A stretch of DNA of 30,224 nt. It comes from JAUYIW01 sp043818555. Lineage in GTDB: Bacteria > Patescibacteriota > Patescibacteriia > UBA9934. Positions within the stretch are counted from its first letter, which is position 1; every line of letters starts with the position of its first letter. Location of the stretch: positions 1-30,224 of the forward strand of contig JBDRFP010000005.1 of NCBI GenBank assembly GCA_043818555.1, in the 5' to 3' direction. The notes below the pieces were generated by a model. The model ran no database searches, was not told the origin of the DNA, and worked only from the letters and a program-made list of their open reading frames with translations. This document shows positions 27,832 through 30,224 of this stretch, piece after piece. Both the position numbers and the translations under genes were made by a program.

Positions 27832-28865
27832 CTACAACGATCCCGGATCTGTGTCAATTATAAACACTGTCCGCGCAATTTTACGAACAATGCATTTGGT
27901 TAACCCGTGCCCTTGACAATGTCCTAATAACCCCAAATACGATGACAGATTCTCTTCATTTACTCTCTCCAACATCCTGCGCTTCGTCTTCGTGCGCAGT
28001 ACTCGATAATGCGGAAGAGTGACATAACCAAGAAAATCAATCCCTTGGCTGAGCCTGCAAATTTCGGTCTTGTTTGGGTGGAGATGGAGCTGTCGATGCC
28101 TACATAGCCAATCTTCGATCTTTGAAATCAGCCCTGCCAGACATTCAGGATCATGATGTAGAATTACCGCATCATCAGTGTAGCGAAGGTAATAACTAAT
28201 CCTCAGCCTCTCTTTGATAAAATGATCAAATGCATCCATGTAGATATTTGCGAACAATTGTGACGTCAGATTCCCGATCGGCAAACCTTTCGACCGGTAG
28301 TTCTCGATTATCGACCCCCCCCCCGAGATTTCGCGCCTTGCGGGAAGCTCCCCACGATCTCTGCCAAGAGCTCCATGACACTGGGAGCAACTTTGAGCTT
28401 ATCACCAAGCACCCCAAGTAACACCTCGTGATCTACAGAATCAAAAAACTTCTTAATGTCGAACTTGAGCACAGAGCAGGGTCTGGTGTAATTCTTGCTC
28501 ACTTTACGAGCAAACACATTTAGCCTATTGACTGCCGCATGCGTACCCTTGCCAATCCGGCACGAATAACTGTCGTGGACGAACGAGCGATCGAACACAG
28601 AATACAGTATGCGGTACACCGCATGGTGCACTAGTCGATCCCGCACACTAGCTTTGTGGATCACCCGATGTTTGGGATCAAAGATGTGGAACTTATGATA
28701 CGACCCATGGCGATACTGCCCGCTAACTAAATCATCGTGAAGCGCAAATACATTATCCTCAAGATGCCGCTCAAACTCCTGAACGTCCTTTCTGCCTCTC
28801 TTGCCCCGGCGGGACTCCCGCCATGCGGCAAACAGGTTCTCTAATGAAATTATCTCGTCAAACAT
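27832..28865 (-). CDS. DGR reverse transcriptase, frame broken at a G10 tract
   Basis: Two overlapping frames form one reverse transcriptase of about 340 residues. Frame 1 (from ATG 28865) gives MFDEIISLENLFAAWRESRR, then RDRLVHHAVYRIL, DSYSCRIGKGTHAAV and the catalytic-domain strand LKFDIKKFFDSVDH. It runs out at a run of ten G (28315-28324) and stops at GGGR. Frame 2 resumes with KGLPIGNLTSQLFANIYMD and the active site YLRYTDDAVIL, to SYLGLLGHCQG near the end. One more G, or two fewer, would join them. KGLPIGNLTSQ, Avd and TR/VR beside it identify the DGR type. The enzyme copies template RNA with adenine-specific errors. As given, the protein would lack its active site. Confidence 0.9.
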
Positions 28866-29210
28866 ATGCGTGACATAAAAGATGCACCCGTATTCCAACT
28901 CACCTTCGATATCCTAAAGGACTTCCATGTTATTCGCCTAAAATTCCCAAAAACAGAAAAATATTCTTTGGGTGGGAAAATTGAAGAAACGCTATTATCA
29001 ACCTTGATTCTAATTTTGGAAGCAGGTTATGCAAAAAGGCAATTCAAAACTACTTCCATAGAGCGGGCAATGCTGAAAACAGACCTCACAAAAGTGCTGA
29101 TACGTCTTGCGTGGGAAATTGATGCATTAAAGGAAAAACAGTATCTCGCTTTGCAAGAACGCCTGCAGCGTATAAGCCAGATGCTCGGAGGCTGGAAACG
29201 ATCCCTATAG
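28866..29210 (+). CDS. avd: Avd-like four-helix accessory protein of the DGR
   Basis: A 114-residue, basic, all-helical protein (FQLTFDILKDFHVIRLKFPK, SLGGKIEETLLSTLILILEA, KTDLTKVLIRLAWEIDALKE, LGGWKR) matching the bAvd/S23-type four-helix bundles that accompany DGRs. Avd forms a pentamer and binds the reverse transcriptase and template RNA. Unusually, it is divergent from the reverse transcriptase. The two start codons touch (CATATG at 28863-28868), leaving no space for separate promoters or ribosome-binding sites outside coding sequence. A terminator follows. Confidence 0.88.
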   Translation: MRDIKDAPVFQLTFDILKDFHVIRLKFPKTEKYSLGGKIEETLLSTLILILEAGYAKRQFKTTSIERAMLKTDLTKVLIRLAWEIDALKEKQYLALQERLQRISQMLGGWKRSL

Positions 29211-29212
29211 AC

Positions 29213-29238
29213 GAAAACGCCCTTTTAAGGGCGTTTTC
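29213..29238. terminator. Bidirectional terminator between avd and TR
   Basis: AAAACGCCC-TTTTAA-GGGCGTTTT, perfect and symmetric; it ends avd on one strand and the template RNA on the other. Confidence 0.8.
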
Positions 29239-29248
29239 CGAACGCTAA

Positions 29249-29370
29249 ACTCCCGCGGGAGACAACGCCATAGTTCGAGTTCCTGTTCTCAACGAGATTG
29301 GCGTTTAAGCTAGGCTGCGAGTTGTCGAACCAGTTGGCGTAGGGCGCGTTGACCTCGTCGTAACGCGAGC
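29249..29370 (-). repeat. DGR template repeat (TR)
   Basis: 122 bases aligned without gaps to the VR at 29696-29817 (offset 447), with 10 differences. Nine are at template adenines on the minus strand (T at 29275, 29286, 29298, 29299, 29322, 29323, 29334, 29340 and 29350 on the plus strand); one (29295) is a template T. Read in the target frame the TR contains many AAC codons, the usual mutable codon. Both repeats end in the palindrome CTCCCGCGGGAG. The rest of 29211-29674 holds a TATAAT (29600-29605, minus) that may start the template RNA, and no gene. Confidence 0.95.
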
Positions 29371-29599
29371 TCCGTTTGTTGCCGATCCCCGTCCAGAACA
29401 CCACAGCTTCCGCCGAAGAGGTCGCTGTTGAATTTTATTCCGGGGCGATCCCCGCAAGAAACCGGCAAGGAGTGTCTCGTCCGAATCGCGCGCCCGTGAG
29501 GTGAAAAAAATTCTACTTCACAGCTCTGGCGATAGCTCTTCCGAGGATTTCGGGGACGACAAACCAAAGTTAGCCGTTCATTACCCTACTCTCGTTTAT

Positions 29600-29605
29600 A
29601 TTATA
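29600..29605 (-). promoter_or_regulatory. Possible -10 box of the template RNA
   Basis: TATAAT on the minus strand just after the target-gene terminator and about 230 bases before TR. No convincing -35. Confidence 0.4.
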
Positions 29606-29628
29606 CTGAAAAATTCAGGATAAAAAAA

Positions 29629-29660
29629 TTCCCCACACCTTCTTGCGAAGGTGTGGGGAA
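29629..29660 (-). terminator. Terminator of the DGR target gene
   Basis: A 14-bp stem (29629-29642 with 29647-29660); the minus strand continues into T7. Confidence 0.85.
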
Positions 29661-29674
29661 GAGAACGCAGGAGA

Positions 29675-30224
29675 TCAGGTCACAGGTACTACTACACTCC
29701 CGCGGGAGACAACGCCATAGTGCGAGTTCCTGATCTCAACGTGAGAGGCGTTTAAGCTAGGCTGCGAGCCGTCGAACCAGCTGGCGAAGGGCGCGTGGAC
29801 CTCGTCGTAACGCGAGCCTGGCAGATCTACGCCATGGTGTCGGAGAACTTTCTCGTGCTCAACCGGCAGGTGGAGGCCTTCGCAGGTAACGAGTCCATAC
29901 TCGTCGTCCGCGTGGTTGCCCATCCACCAGGCGACCGTGTGGTCGGCGCTGAGGTGCCTTGTGCCATCCTGGAAGAAGGCAATGTAGCGCTTTAGGGGCT
30001 TGCCGTCCTTGTCCTTGGGAGACCCCACAATGTCGCGGCACTCGTCAGGATCCACATACTTGTAAACGTTGCCGCAACTCACGAGCGCGCTGTTGCCGAG
30101 CGTGGCGTCCACGAGAAGCAGGTGGTCAAACCTACCGCGGTAGAGCTCCTTTAGCTCACACACCTGCTCGATGACACTTGGGGCAATCCAAAGCGCTCTG
30201 TAGTCTGCGCCCTTCATACCCTTT
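29675..30224 (-). CDS. DGR target protein, C-terminal part (runs off the window)
   Basis: At least 180 residues; the frame is still open at the window edge, so ATG 30217 may not be the true start. The variable repeat encodes the last 48 residues or so up to 7 codons before the stop. Sites where TR has Asn or Tyr read His, Phe, Ser, Gly, Ser, Ile and His here (RYDEVHAPFASWFDGSQPSL, then NASHVEIRNSHYGVV). DGR targets commonly have C-type-lectin-like folds that display the variable residues for binding; the visible part is not obviously of that fold. No membrane segment is visible. The ligand cannot be inferred. Confidence 0.85.
   Translation of the reverse strand, partial: KGMKGADYRALWIAPSVIEQVCELKELYRGRFDHLLLVDATLGNSALVSCGNVYKYVDPDECRDIVGSPKDKDGKPLKRYIAFFQDGTRHLSADHTVAWWMGNHADDEYGLVTCEGLHLPVEHEKVLRHHGVDLPGSRYDEVHAPFASWFDGSQPSLNASHVEIRNSHYGVVSRGSVVVPVT
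29696..29817 (-). repeat. DGR variable repeat (VR)
   Basis: 122 bases matching TR, located at the 3' end of the target gene as in known DGRs. The variable sites change eight amino acids, all but one by adenine replacement. Confidence 0.95.

Noticed and set aside
29310..29567. 85-codon frame across the template repeat
   Set aside because: It is in a different frame from the target protein, has no ribosome site, and TR regions are normally non-coding.
1..30224. CRISPR array or cas genes
   Set aside because: No regular spacer-repeat arrays and no Cas-like proteins. The 20-bp repeats at 21081 have no spacers.
1..30224. Transposase or insertion sequence
   Set aside because: No transposase or integrase frame was seen; only non-autonomous inverted repeats.

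Overview
The window looks like part of a Patescibacteria (Candidate Phyla Radiation) genome, or a close ultra-small relative. Pointers are the short conserved genes (tsaD, tsaE, Smr, PHP-type polX, slipin, nrnA, clpP, VanW, AI-2E and DsbA-type proteins), TATAAT boxes placed 6-9 nt before start codons, and a diversity-generating retroelement (DGR) of the kind common in that group. No marker in the window fixes the lineage more finely. TGA is used as a stop, so the code appears standard (table 11).

Layout. 1-2260: GC-rich accessory block with the tail of one gene, two small membrane proteins, two paralogous 32-33 aa microproteins separated by paired stem-loops, then a DksA/TraR zinc-finger gene and an unknown gene. 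2260-6759: minus-strand housekeeping operon tsaD > tsaE > smr > polX > unknown. 6760-7064: nested inverted repeats. 7065-8325: slipin and a coiled-coil protein. 8327-10375: TrmB-like regulator divergent from an M23 peptidase and a tail-anchored protein, bracketed by two related micro-ORFs. 10364-12027: AT-rich nuclease-like gene, tRNA-Glu, a GIY-YIG protein and a broken second tRNA-Glu. 12038-14975: GC-rich genes each with its own promoter (unknown, RNHCP protein, HTH regulator, secreted protein). 15150-16877: a signal-peptide-only micro-ORF, a small permease-like protein and a second TrmB-like regulator behind a 140-nt leader. 16880-20015: intergenic RNAs, including a ~2.7 kb structured transcript with an embedded ORF. 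20023-25000: AI-2E exporter, DsbA-like protein, membrane protein, Hsp20, VanW. 25072-27815: candidate small RNA, clpP (CIRCE operator plus the same 140-nt leader), phosphoribosyltransferase, nrnA. 27832-30224: DGR with reverse transcriptase, Avd, template repeat, and target gene with variable repeat, cut by the window end.

Most interesting points: (1) a 140-nt leader, 120/140 identical with no gaps, in front of clpP and a TrmB-like regulator. It can form two mutually exclusive helices that share the strand just before the start codon. (2) A promoter-to-terminator region of ~2.7 kb dominated by RNA hairpins, with an exact 45-nt repeated module and a basic Cys/His-rich ORF inside. (3) A DGR whose template and variable repeats differ at 10 sites, 9 of them template adenines, and whose reverse transcriptase frame is broken at a G10 tract. 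(4) Microprotein genes separated by repeated double hairpins.

Housekeeping genes mostly lack Shine-Dalgarno sequences, and several look leaderless. The GC-rich accessory genes carry strong GGAGG sites. This suggests two gene populations with different histories.
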